From the NCBI RefSeq assembly GCF_003628305.1, contig NZ_RBZM01000002.1, positions 186,001 to 250,000 on the forward strand: a stretch of 64,000 nucleotides of DNA, read 5' to 3'. The notes under the pieces were generated by a model, which saw nothing but the letters and a program-made list of their open reading frames with translations, ran no database searches and had not been told where the DNA came from. This document shows positions 44,061-52,374 of the stretch, in pieces; position 1 is the stretch's first letter; every line of letters begins with the position of its first letter. Both the position numbers and the translations under genes were made by a program. Source of the DNA: Cohnella endophytica. GTDB lineage: Bacteria; Bacillota; Bacilli; Paenibacillales; Paenibacillaceae.

Positions 44061-45482
44061 TTACGCCGTCACTTCGGCTTTGAAATCCCACGTGCGAACG
44101 TCTACGAAACGACCTTTGACGGCGGCTGCCGCAGCCATTTCCGGAGACACGAGATGCGTGCGTCCGCCGCGGCCTTGACGACCTTCGAAGTTCCGGTTGG
44201 AAGTCGACGCGCAACGCTGGCCCGGCTTAAGAACGTCGGGATTCATCGCGAGGCACATGCTGCAACCCGCTTCGCGCCATTCGAAGCCCGCTTCGATGAA
44301 TATTTTGTCCAGGCCTTCTTTTTCGGCTTGGATTTTGACGCGTCCGGAGCCCGGGACGACGATCGCCGTCACGTTCGAGCTGACTTGGTGACCGCGCGCC
44401 ACGGAAGCCGCCGCTCTCAAATCTTCGATCCGGCCGTTCGTGCATGAACCGATGAAGACGTAATCGATCTCGATATCCGTCATCGGCGTGCCCGGCTTCA
44501 AATCCATGTATTCCAGCGCGCTAGTCGCCGCTTTGCGTTCGTTCTCGGTAGGCAGGCTTTCCGGAACCGGGACGGTGGAAGTGATGCCGGTACCCATGCC
44601 CGGGCTCGTGCCCCAAGTAACTTGAGGAATCAAAGAATCGACGTCGAATTCGATTACCGCATCGTAAGTCGCGCCTTCGTCCGTGCAGAGCGATTTCCAC
44701 TGCTCGACGGCAGCTTCGAAAGCAGCGCCTTGCGGTGCATACTCGCGACCGCGCAAGTATTCGAAAGTCGTTTCGTCCGGCGCGATCAAGCCGGCGCGGG
44801 CGCCCGCTTCGATCGACATATTGCACACGGTCATCCGTTCTTCCATCGTAAGCGAGCGAATGGATTCGCCCGTATATTCCATGACGTAGCCGGTACCGAA
44901 ATCGGTGCCGTACTTAGCGATCAGGCCGAGAATCATATCTTTAGCCGTGATGCCGGGTTTGCGTTGGCCTTTGAAGCGGATGACCATCGTTTTCGCTTTC
45001 GATTGCTGCAAGCATTGCGTCGCGAGAACGTGCTCGACTTCGCTCGTTCCGATACCGAAAGCAAGCGCTCCGAACGCGCCGTGCGTGGAAGTATGGCTAT
45101 CTCCGCAGACGATCGTTTTGCCAGGGTGCGTTAAGCCTAGCTCGGGCCCCATGACGTGAACGACGCCTTGGTCGATCGTGTTCAAATCGTACAGCTTTAC
45201 GCCGAATTCTTGACAGTTCGTCGTCAGCGTGTCGACCTGTTGCTTGGAGATCGGATCGGAAATGTTGAAACGGTCTTTCGTCGGAACGTTGTGGTCCATC
45301 GTTGCGAACGTCAACTCGGGACGACGCACTTTGCGACCGGACAGGCGCAAGCCCTCGAACGCTTGCGGGGAAGTAACTTCGTGTACCAGGTGCAGGTCGA
45401 TGTAAAGGATGCTAGGCTTTCCTTCTTCAGCGACGATGACGTGGTTGTTCCAAATTTTCTCGAACATTGTTTGTTTACTCAT
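44061..45482 (-). CDS. leuC: 3-isopropylmalate dehydratase large subunit
   Basis: A 473-residue aconitase-family subunit. It carries DGVH-type and [12 protein letters not shown] blocks, [17 protein letters not shown], and the three 4Fe-4S cysteines in [13 protein letters not shown] and [11 protein letters not shown]. The cluster binds and dehydrates isopropylmalate. The start is placed at ATG 45482, eight bases after GGGGTGA, rather than the GTG at 45494 inside that site. A LysR-type regulator diverges from it; a promoter at 45527-45556 and palindromes in the shared region imply LysR control. No leucine T-box leader is visible, in contrast to many Firmicute leu operons. Confidence 0.95.
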   Translation of the reverse strand: MSKQTMFEKIWNNHVIVAEEGKPSILYIDLHLVHEVTSPQAFEGLRLSGRKVRRPELTFATMDHNVPTKDRFNISDPISKQQVDTLTTNCQEFGVKLYDLNTIDQGVVHVMGPELGLTHPGKTIVCGDSHTSTHGAFGALAFGIGTSEVEHVLATQCLQQSKAKTMVIRFKGQRKPGITAKDMILGLIAKYGTDFGTGYVMEYTGESIRSLTMEERMTVCNMSIEAGARAGLIAPDETTFEYLRGREYAPQGAAFEAAVEQWKSLCTDEGATYDAVIEFDVDSLIPQVTWGTSPGMGTGITSTVPVPESLPTENERKAATSALEYMDLKPGTPMTDIEIDYVFIGSCTNGRIEDLRAAASVARGHQVSSNVTAIVVPGSGRVKIQAEKEGLDKIFIEAGFEWREAGCSMCLAMNPDVLKPGQRCASTSNRNFEGRQGRGGRTHLVSPEMAAAAAVKGRFVDVRTWDFKAEVTA

Positions 45483-45526
45483 GTCTCTGTTCACCCCAAT
45501 TAGGACGTTTCGTTTGAATTAATTTT

Positions 45527-45592
45527 ATATTAGCATTTCTTCTTTCATTGTTCCAAGATATAATATCTATAAGGTTAATAGTTTTAGACTAT
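45527..45592. promoter_or_regulatory. Shared leuC/LysR control region
   Basis: For leuC (minus strand) TTGGAA (45551-45556) and TAATAT (45527-45532) are 18 bp apart. A perfect palindrome AGATAT-A-ATATCT (45556-45568) touches that -35 and contains a TATAAT for the plus-strand LysR gene. A second site, ATAG-N7-CTAT (45578-45592), fits the T-N11-A pattern of LysR-type recognition sites and lies just before the LysR ribosome site, suggesting autorepression. Confidence 0.6.
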
Positions 45593-45609
45593 GAAAGGAC
45601 GTAATGCTC

Positions 45610-46515
45610 ATGGAATTCCGTCAACTCTTATATACGATACAAATCGCATCGGAGAGAAACTTCTCCCGCGCCGCCGAGAAGCTGCATATCGCGCAGCCGT
45701 CGCTCAGCCAGCAGCTGTCCAAACTGGAAAAGGAACTCGGAGTCCTCTTGTTCAAGAGAAGCACGAACTCCGTCGAGCTCACGTACGCGGGCTCCGTGTT
45801 CGTCGAGAAGGCGCAGCAGATCGTCGACATGGCCGACCAGCTCCGCAGGGAAATGGAAGATATCGCGGACATGCGCAAAGGACGTCTAGTTGTAGGGAGT
45901 CTTCCGATGACCGGTGCGCACGTATTGCCATACGTGCTCCCCGTTTTCCGCGAAGCGTATCCCGATATCGAGATCGTGCTGATCGAAGAATCGACCCGAC
46001 GGCTGGAGCAGCTGACGGCCAGCGGCGGCACGGACGTCAGCCTGCTTACGCTTCCTTTGGTCGAGCCTTCTCTACAATATATACCGCTCATGGACGAGGA
46101 AATCAGTCTTGCGGTCCCGAACGATCATGAGCTGGCCGGCAAAGCTTACGCGAATGAAGCGATACCGCTCTCCAGGCTGCGCGATGAGCCGTTCGTGCTG
46201 CTCAAAAAAGGACAAGGCTTCCGAATGATCGCCCACGAACTGTGCAAATCCGCCGGATTCGATCCGAAGGTCGTCTTCGAGAGCGGCAACATCGAGACGG
46301 TTCAATCACTCGTTGCCGCCGGCATGGGAATCGCCTTCGTTCCGAAAATGATGACCCGCGGCGAGTGGCAGGGACATACGCCGACCTACCTTACCTTGGA
46401 AAATCATCCCGCGCGCACGCTAGTCATCGCATACCGCAAAGGCCGGTACTTGTCCAATGCCGCGGAAGCCTTCATCGCCACGTTCCGACAGACGCTTCAG
46501 AACTTAAACGGTTAG
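45610..46515 (+). CDS. LysR-family transcriptional regulator
   Basis: A 301-residue regulator. Residues 1-60 form the winged helix-turn-helix (MEFRQLLYTIQIASERNFSR, AAEKLHIAQPSLSQQLSKLE, LGVLLFKRS) and residues 90-295 a type 2 periplasmic-binding-like effector domain. The sequence resembles the CynR/YwbI-like group, whose ligands vary. It diverges from leuC, so the leucine branch is the obvious target, perhaps in response to isopropylmalate or branched-chain intermediates; this is inference from position. I prefer ATG 45610 (10 bases from AAAGGA) to the ATG at 45604. It converges with the MtnU-like gene, with 10 bp between stops. Confidence 0.92.
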   Translation: MEFRQLLYTIQIASERNFSRAAEKLHIAQPSLSQQLSKLEKELGVLLFKRSTNSVELTYAGSVFVEKAQQIVDMADQLRREMEDIADMRKGRLVVGSLPMTGAHVLPYVLPVFREAYPDIEIVLIEESTRRLEQLTASGGTDVSLLTLPLVEPSLQYIPLMDEEISLAVPNDHELAGKAYANEAIPLSRLRDEPFVLLKKGQGFRMIAHELCKSAGFDPKVVFESGNIETVQSLVAAGMGIAFVPKMMTRGEWQGHTPTYLTLENHPARTLVIAYRKGRYLSNAAEAFIATFRQTLQNLNG

Positions 46516-46525
46516 GCTGTTTATA

Positions 46526-47323
46526 TTACGAATACAATTCCGGTCTTCGATCGGCGAATACGGGAATTCTATTGCGCACTTCTTCCACCAGTCCAAGATC
46601 TACGTCGGCCGCTAGAATCGTTTCCTCTTCTAACGCTTCCGCGATCACTTCGCCCCAAGGGTCGATGACCATCGAGTGCCCGAAGAAGTTCGAACCGCCG
46701 CTCTCGCCCACCGTATTGCACGAGACGACGTACATTTGGTTCTCGATCGCTCGCGCCTGTAACAGAGTGCGCCAGTGATGTAAGCGAGGATGCGGCCATT
46801 CCGCCGGTACGAACACGATGCGCGCCCCCTCCAGCGCAAGCTTGCGCGCAAGCTCGGGAAAGCGAATGTCGTAGCAGATCATCATTCCGGCGGGAACGCC
46901 TTCCAGATCGAATCGGCCGGGTTCGGTTCCCGATTCCAGATGCAAATGCTCGTTCATTAATTGGAACAGATGGATTTTGCTATACTCGGCAATCTCGGAT
47001 CCCGTTCGGTCGAACACGTGTACGGTGTTCGTTACCGTGTCTCCGCGTAGTTGCGCGATTGAGCCTGCGAGCACATTAATTGCGTATTTGCGGCAGAATG
47101 CGGATATCGTCCGCTTCGTCCGTTCGCCGTCGGGGTCGGCGAGCGCTTGGATTTCAGTCAGCGCATAGCCCGTATTCCACATTTCCGGCAAAATGATGAG
47201 ATCAGGCTTGGGCGAAAGCGCCGCGGCTTCCTCTAATCGGGTTTGCATTTTCGCGAAATTGGCTTCCGGATCCCCTGCCACGATATTCATCTGTATCACC
47301 GCGAGGCGCAGTGGCGTTGTCAT
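46526..47323 (-). CDS. mtnU: Carbon-nitrogen hydrolase, MtnU/omega-amidase-like
   Basis: A 265-residue nitrilase-superfamily amidase. The Glu-Lys-Cys triad is seen in ILPEMWNTGY, EYSKIHLF and MMICYDIRFPEL. The family hydrolyses linear amides; MtnU (YkrU) of B. subtilis is linked to methionine salvage, where an omega-amidase removes alpha-ketoglutaramate made by the glutamine-using aminotransferase MtnE. Here it diverges from an MtnE-like aminotransferase and lies near mtnW-X-B, supporting this role. The gene name rests on family and context. TAGGAGTGA precedes ATG 47323. Confidence 0.78.
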   Translation of the reverse strand: MTTPLRLAVIQMNIVAGDPEANFAKMQTRLEEAAALSPKPDLIILPEMWNTGYALTEIQALADPDGERTKRTISAFCRKYAINVLAGSIAQLRGDTVTNTVHVFDRTGSEIAEYSKIHLFQLMNEHLHLESGTEPGRFDLEGVPAGMMICYDIRFPELARKLALEGARIVFVPAEWPHPRLHHWRTLLQARAIENQMYVVSCNTVGESGGSNFFGHSMVIDPWGEVIAEALEEETILAADVDLGLVEEVRNRIPVFADRRPELYS

Positions 47324-47529
47324 GTCGATTCACTCCTACTATATGCGTTTCTCTAATCCCTTCATCGTACTGTAACATGCACATCTCGGCAACAAAAGCC
47401 CGTATTTTCACAATTCCGACTAAGCGTCCCCGAATTCGTATGCACAAATAGGCATCATTCGTTGCTCTGTCCGATTCATTTGTGCTACATTCAACCTATC
47501 CTACGTATGACGGAGCGTGACGATTTCGC

Positions 47530-48705
47530 ATGTCCTTAAAGATCACTCCAGCCTCCAGGCTGCAAACTTTGCCGGAACAATTTTTCGCCGCGTTGGTCGC
47601 CAAAGCCAACGCCCGCGCCGCCACCGGCCGCGATGTTATTAACCTCGGCCAAGGCAATCCCGACCTTCCGACGCCTCATTCGATCGTCGAAAGGCTGAAA
47701 GAAGCCGCGGACAATCCGAAATATCACAAATATCCGCCGTTTCGCGGATTCCCTTTCCTGAAGGAAGCCGTCGCCGAGCGGTATAAGGAAGACTACGGAG
47801 TCGACCTCGATCCGGAGAAGGAAGTCGCCATTTTATTCGGAGGCAAATCCGGGTTGATCGAGATCAGCCAATGTTTGCTCAACCCGGGGGACGTGTGCCT
47901 CGTTCCCGATCCCGGTTATCCCGATTATTGGTCCGGCGTAGCGCTAGCGGGTGCGGAGATGGCGTTTATGCCGCTTCGGGAGGAGAACGATTTTCTTCCC
48001 GACTATTCCGCCATTCCCTCTGAAGCGCTCGTTCGAGCCAAGCTTATGTTCCTCAATTATCCGAACAACCCTACTTCCGCCGTCGCGACGCCCGAGTTCT
48101 ACGAAGAAACGGTTGCGTTCGCCAAGCGAAACGGCGTCGTCGTAGCCAGCGATTTCGCTTACGGAGCGATCGGCTTCGACGGCAAACGCCCGATTAGCTT
48201 CCTGGAAACTCCGGGTGCCAAAGAAGTAGGGGTCGAATTTTACACTTTGTCGAAAAGCTATAACATGGCAGGTTGGCGCGTGGGCTTCGCGATCGGAAAT
48301 CCGGAAATCATAGAGCTCATCAATCTGATACAAGATCATATGTATTGCAGCTTGTTCGGAGGCATCCAGGAAGCGGCCGCGGAAGCGTTAACCGGTTCCC
48401 AGGAATCCGTCCGCGAGCTTGTCGCTACCTATGAGAGTCGCCGCGACGTATTATACGGAGCGCTCGAAGAAATCGGTTGGAAAGCGACCAAACCCGCGGG
48501 ATCCTTCTTCTGTTGGTTACCTGTACCTGAAGGCCACACTTCGATGTCGTTCGCCGATCTGTTGCTCGAGCAAGCGGACGTTGTCGTTGCTCCCGGCTCG
48601 GGATTCGGAACGAGCGGCGAAGGATACGTTAGGCTTGGCCTGCTGACCACGGAAGACCGGCTGCGCGAGGTCGCGGCCAGAATCGGCCGTTTGGGGCTGT
48701 TCTAG
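47530..48705 (+). CDS. mtnE: PLP-dependent aminotransferase, MtnE-like
   Basis: A 391-residue class I/II aminotransferase. NLGQGNPDLPTP, FLNYPNNPTSAVAT, DFAYGAIGF and the PLP lysine in TLSKSYNMAGWRVGF are clear, with the C-terminal arginine in GEGYVRLGLLT for the substrate carboxylate. The sequence is of the YkrV/MtnE type that forms methionine from its ketoacid at the end of methionine salvage. The divergent amidase and the downstream mtnW-X-B genes support this, though generic aromatic or branched-chain transaminases share the fold. The Shine-Dalgarno sequence is poor. The T-box promoter of proB lies 26 bp downstream. No S-box (SAM riboswitch) precedes it. Confidence 0.8.
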   Translation: MSLKITPASRLQTLPEQFFAALVAKANARAATGRDVINLGQGNPDLPTPHSIVERLKEAADNPKYHKYPPFRGFPFLKEAVAERYKEDYGVDLDPEKEVAILFGGKSGLIEISQCLLNPGDVCLVPDPGYPDYWSGVALAGAEMAFMPLREENDFLPDYSAIPSEALVRAKLMFLNYPNNPTSAVATPEFYEETVAFAKRNGVVVASDFAYGAIGFDGKRPISFLETPGAKEVGVEFYTLSKSYNMAGWRVGFAIGNPEIIELINLIQDHMYCSLFGGIQEAAAEALTGSQESVRELVATYESRRDVLYGALEEIGWKATKPAGSFFCWLPVPEGHTSMSFADLLLEQADVVVAPGSGFGTSGEGYVRLGLLTTEDRLREVAARIGRLGLF

Positions 48706-48730
48706 GAGCGCCTCGCGAGTCGTTCGTTCC

Positions 48731-48759
48731 TTTACAACCCTTGTGGCGCATGGTATTCT
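48731..48759 (+). promoter_or_regulatory. Promoter of the T-box/proBA-proI transcript
   Basis: TTTACA (48731-48736) and TATTCT (48754-48759) are 17 bp apart, giving a start near 48,766 immediately before the T-box leader. Confidence 0.65.
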
Positions 48760-48765
48760 TAGGAT

Positions 48766-49035
48766 AATTCGTCGCCGATCGAGGATCGGCGCGCCATATG
48801 AACGCATTGACGGGAAACGAAGCGGATCCGGACATGACCAGAGAGTAAATTTCGAGGCTGAGAAAATTTACCTTGTCCCCCGCCTCCCCCATCCCCGAGC
48901 GGACGGCGATGAGCCGGACAGATCCTGCTGTTATCAGGACCATGAGCGGGCGGACGCCGTAAGTAGGCGCCGTCAATGAAGGTGGCACCGCGGAAGTTGA
49001 ACTTTCGTCCTTTATTTAGGGCGGGAGTTTTTTTT
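48766..49035 (+). ncRNA. T-box riboswitch (predicted proline-tRNA sensor)
   Basis: This 270-base leader fills the 354-bp gap before proB. The T-box proper is at 48975-48993 (AATGAAGGTGGCACCGCGG). The CAGAGAG element of stem I is near 48838-48845. The likely specifier internal loop (3' strand CTCCCCCA, 48884-48891) would present CCC, a proline codon, before an A. The transcription terminator is 49000-49035: a 12-bp stem including G-U pairs and a run of T. Uncharged tRNA should stabilise the antiterminator and switch on proBA-proI. The UGGN element reads UGGC, which would pair with a tRNA whose discriminator base is G; Bacillus tRNA-Pro has A there. The specifier is inferred from folding by eye. 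Confidence 0.9.
49000..49035 (+). terminator. Regulated terminator of the T-box leader
   Basis: AACTTTCGTCCT pairs throughout (with G-U wobbles) with AGGGCGGGAGTT, followed by TTTTTT. The stem forms when the antiterminator is not stabilised by uncharged tRNA. Confidence 0.88.
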
Positions 49036-49059
49036 ATGGCTTGATAGGGGGTTCTAAGC

Positions 49060-50187
49060 ATGGGTAAACGTATCGTTGTCAAAATCGGAAGCAGCTCGCT
49101 GACTGCCGAAGAAGGCGGATTAAACCGCCTGCAAGTGCGCTTTTTCGCGGATGAAATCGCCCGGCTACACGCCTCGGGATACCAAGTATTGCTTGTTACT
49201 TCGGGTGCGATCGCGGCGGGATTCCGCCGCCTCGGATACGCGACCCGGCCTAAGCTCGTTCATGAGAAACAAGCGGCCGCGGCCGTTGGCCAGGCATTAC
49301 TAATGCAAGCCTATCAAGAAGCGTTTAATGCCAGCGGCATTACCGCCGCGCAAATTTTGCTAACCCGACCCGACTTCAGCAACCGCGGGCGATCCCAGAA
49401 CGCCACAAGAACGATCGAGGAGCTGCTGAAGCAGTTCGCGGTGCCGATCATTAACGAGAACGATACCGTCGCCGTAGACGAGATCAAATTCGGCGAGAAC
49501 GACTCCTTGTCCGCGCTCGTCGCCAATCTGGTCAAGGCCGACGGCCTCTATATCCTAACCGATATGGACGGCGTATACACCGGGGACCCGCGCAAGGTTC
49601 CGGATGCCAAACGGCTCGAACGCATCGAAGTGCTGTCCGACGAACTGTACCAAATGGCAGGCGGAGCCGGTTCCTCGGTCGGAACCGGCGGCATGCGCTC
49701 CAAGATCGAAGCCGCGCGGATCGCGATGCAAGGAGGCGTTCCGCTCTTCGTGGGTCGGGTATCTGAGCCCGGCGATCTCGCCGAAGCCGTCGCGGGTACG
49801 GGTAAAGGTACTTACTTCGCGTCTTCCCTGCAATCCCTTTCCGCCAAGAAGCATTGGGTCGGCTTCCTCTCCGTTCCGCAAGGACGAATCGTCGTCGACG
49901 CCGGAGCCGAGAACGCGTTGCTCAATCGCGGACGCAGCCTCCTTCCGGCAGGAATCTTAAGGGCGGAAGGCGACTTCCACCCCGGCGAAGTCGTCGAAGT
50001 CGTCAACGCCGACGGCCGCATTCTCGGCCGCGGAGTTACCCACTATGCCGCTTGGCAAATTACGGCAGTCGCCGGTCTGTCCAGCGAAGAAGCGCTCAAG
50101 CGCATCGAGGTCCCCCGCGCGGAAGTGATTCACCGCGACGAATGGGTCGGATCATCCCTTATCAAGGAGGCCAGCTCTCATGAGTGA
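49060..50187 (+). CDS. proB: Glutamate 5-kinase
   Basis: A 375-residue enzyme that phosphorylates glutamate in the first step of proline synthesis. The amino-acid-kinase domain (1-255) has RIVVKIGSSSLT, LLVTSGAIAAGFRRLG, INENDTVAVDE, LTDMDGVYTGDPR and GTGGMRSKIEAA; the C-terminal 100 residues form a PUA domain (GRIVVDAGAENALLNRGRSL), as in the full-length form. The enzyme is normally inhibited by proline. AGGGGG precedes the ATG by 8 bases, 24 bases after the T-box terminator. Its stop overlaps proA by 8 bp. Confidence 0.96.
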   Translation: MGKRIVVKIGSSSLTAEEGGLNRLQVRFFADEIARLHASGYQVLLVTSGAIAAGFRRLGYATRPKLVHEKQAAAAVGQALLMQAYQEAFNASGITAAQILLTRPDFSNRGRSQNATRTIEELLKQFAVPIINENDTVAVDEIKFGENDSLSALVANLVKADGLYILTDMDGVYTGDPRKVPDAKRLERIEVLSDELYQMAGGAGSSVGTGGMRSKIEAARIAMQGGVPLFVGRVSEPGDLAEAVAGTGKGTYFASSLQSLSAKKHWVGFLSVPQGRIVVDAGAENALLNRGRSLLPAGILRAEGDFHPGEVVEVVNADGRILGRGVTHYAAWQITAVAGLSSEEALKRIEVPRAEVIHRDEWVGSSLIKEASSHE

Positions 50188-51427
50188 AGTGATCAGCAAA
50201 GCTAGCGCGGCCAAGCAAGCCGCAACCGTTCTCAATCGACTTACCGCACAAGAGAAAAACGAAGGACTGCTTCTGATGGCGGACGCTTTGATTGCCGAAC
50301 AGGATCGGATTCTTAAAGCCAACGAAGAAGATCTCGCGCGCGGTAGGGATAACGGAACTTCCCCGTCCCTGCTCGACCGTCTTCGGTTAACGCCAGCCAG
50401 ACTTCAAGACATTGCCGACGCCGTGAAGATGATCGTCGGATTGCCTGATCCCGTCGGCGACTTGCTCGAATCGATCGAACGTCCGAACGGATTGAAAATC
50501 GAGAAACGCCGCGTGCCGATCGGCGTCATAGGCATCATCTACGAAGCGAGGCCGAACGTAACCGTAGACGCCGCGACGCTCTGCTTGAAGTCGGGTAACT
50601 CCGTCGTCCTGCGCGGCGGATCCGCCGCTCTCTCTTCCAACCGGAGCATCATATCCGTCTTGCGAGAAGCGCTTTCCCGTTCGGCGATTCCGGCGGATTC
50701 CCTGCAGTTGATCGAAGACTCCGGACGCGGGTCCGTGGACGAGATGCTGAAGCTGAACGGATTGCTCGACGTAATCATTCCGCGCGGCGGGGCATCCTTA
50801 ATCCAGAACGTCGTGCAGAACGCAACCGTACCGGTCATCGAGACCGGGGCGGGCGTCTGCCATACTTACGTCGAAAACACCGCCGATTACGCGATGGCGG
50901 AAGCGATCTCCTTAAATGCCAAGGCGCAACGGCCTTCCGTATGCAACTCGATGGAGACGTTACTGTTGCAGGAGTCGTTCGCTCGCGCTCATCTGGCTAA
51001 GCTATCGGAAACGTTCCGCGAGGCGAAAGTCGAGCTGAAGGGCTGCGACATCGTCCGCGAGCTCGTAGCTTGGGCCAATCCGGCGACCGAGCAAGATTTC
51101 GCAACGGAATACAACGACTACATCTTGAACGTCAAAGTGGTAAAAGATTTAGACGAGGCTTTAAGCCATATCGCGCGCTTCGGCACGAAACATTCGGAAT
51201 GCATCGTCACGGAAGACGCGATCAACGCCGAACGCTTCTTGCAAGAAATCGACGCTGCGGCCGTGTACCATAATGCGTCTACCCGCTTTACCGACGGTTT
51301 CGAATTCGGATTCGGCGCCGAGATCGGAATTAGCACCCAAAAGCTTCACGCGCGCGGACCCATGGGGCTTCCGGCTCTCACGTCCACGAAATACCGCGTC
51401 GTCGGTACCGGTCAAATCAGATCTTAG
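50180..51427 (+). CDS. proA: Glutamate-5-semialdehyde dehydrogenase (gamma-glutamyl phosphate reductase)
   Basis: A 415-residue NADPH-dependent enzyme that reduces gamma-glutamyl phosphate. The family blocks are PIGVIGIIYEARPNVTVDAA, LRGGSAALSSNRS and the catalytic cysteine in QRPSVCNSMETLL, with FGAEIGISTQKLHARGPMGL at the C-terminus. The ATG overlaps the end of proB and AAGGAGG lies 8 bases upstream, so the labile intermediate can be channelled between coupled products. It is followed by proI after 11 bp. Confidence 0.97.
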   Translation: MSEVISKASAAKQAATVLNRLTAQEKNEGLLLMADALIAEQDRILKANEEDLARGRDNGTSPSLLDRLRLTPARLQDIADAVKMIVGLPDPVGDLLESIERPNGLKIEKRRVPIGVIGIIYEARPNVTVDAATLCLKSGNSVVLRGGSAALSSNRSIISVLREALSRSAIPADSLQLIEDSGRGSVDEMLKLNGLLDVIIPRGGASLIQNVVQNATVPVIETGAGVCHTYVENTADYAMAEAISLNAKAQRPSVCNSMETLLLQESFARAHLAKLSETFREAKVELKGCDIVRELVAWANPATEQDFATEYNDYILNVKVVKDLDEALSHIARFGTKHSECIVTEDAINAERFLQEIDAAAVYHNASTRFTDGFEFGFGAEIGISTQKLHARGPMGLPALTSTKYRVVGTGQIRS

Positions 51428-51438
51428 GAGGCGTACGC

Positions 51439-52320
51439 ATGAACGAATCATCCCCTTCCTCCCTCGGAGGAATCACATTATGTTTCTACGGCGCGGGATC
51501 CATGGCCGAGGCGATTTTGCGCGGTCTTATTGACGCCAAGCTGACTAATCCGTCCAACGTGACGGTAATGAACCGCCAGAACGCGGAACGCCTACTGCAA
51601 TTGCAACGGCAATACGGGGTAATCCCGGCTGCCACGGATGCTTCCAAAGAAGACGCGTTGCGTACTTCCGACGTCATCATTCTCGGCATGAAACCGAAAG
51701 ATTCCGCTAACGCGCTGATCTCGCTTAAACCGTTACTGCGCCCGGACCAACTCGTAGTCTCCTTGATCGCCGGCTTAACGATCGATACGATCCAGCAACT
51801 GCTCGGCCGACCGCAGCCCGTCGTGCGTACGATGCCGAATACGTCCAGCACGATCGGGTTAGGCGCTACGGGCATCTGCTTCTCTGACGCCGTCACGCCT
51901 GAGCATCGAGAATTGGCGTTAACGATGTTTAATGCCGTAGGACTGGTCGCCGTCGTCGATGAACCGCTGATCGCCGCGGTTAACGGCGTGTCCGGGAGCG
52001 GACCGGCTTACGTGTATTACTTGATGGAAGCGATGATCGACGCGGGCGTTAAGCTCGGTCTCACGCGGGAAGCGGCTTTACAGCTCACCGTTCAGACGGT
52101 GAAAGGCGCGGCAGAGATGGTTCAATCGACGGGCGAGAATCCCGGAGATCTCCGCCGCAAGGTCACGTCTCCGAACGGAACGACCGAGGCCGCTATTCTG
52201 ACTTTGGATCGCTTCTCCTTCCAAGAAGGAATGAACCAAGCGATCGTTCGTTGCGTCGAGAGGGCGAACGAGATGGGCGAAGCGATTCGCGATGAAGCGA
52301 TCAAAGCCCAACAGGCATAA
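51439..52320 (+). CDS. proI: Pyrroline-5-carboxylate reductase
   Basis: A 293-residue NAD(P)H-dependent reductase, the last step of proline synthesis. The Rossmann motif is CFYGAGSMAEAILRGL, and the C-terminal substrate region SGSGPAYVYYLMEAMIDAGV with GATEAAILTLDRF-type ending (TEAAILTLDR) is typical of ProC/ProI. In B. subtilis, proI sits with proBA under T-box control, hence the symbol; proC would be an acceptable alternative. The extra N-terminal peptide NESSPSSLGG precedes the fold. AGGAGG is 7 bases before the ATG. mtnW follows after 54 bp without a terminator. Confidence 0.95.
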   Translation: MNESSPSSLGGITLCFYGAGSMAEAILRGLIDAKLTNPSNVTVMNRQNAERLLQLQRQYGVIPAATDASKEDALRTSDVIILGMKPKDSANALISLKPLLRPDQLVVSLIAGLTIDTIQQLLGRPQPVVRTMPNTSSTIGLGATGICFSDAVTPEHRELALTMFNAVGLVAVVDEPLIAAVNGVSGSGPAYVYYLMEAMIDAGVKLGLTREAALQLTVQTVKGAAEMVQSTGENPGDLRRKVTSPNGTTEAAILTLDRFSFQEGMNQAIVRCVERANEMGEAIRDEAIKAQQA

Positions 52321-52374
52321 CGTAAAAGCCTAACAAATAACGAAAGAACGAAAGACAGAAAGAAGGGTTGTCCA

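Noticed and set aside
45483..45609. T-box leader for leuC
   Set aside because: The gap is only about 120 bp, has no T-box sequence or terminator, and contains LysR-type sites instead.
47324..47529. SAM riboswitch (S-box) upstream of mtnE
   Set aside because: None of the conserved S-box elements is present and no terminator follows, although B. subtilis mtn genes use S-boxes. The 54-bp gap before mtnW is too short for one.
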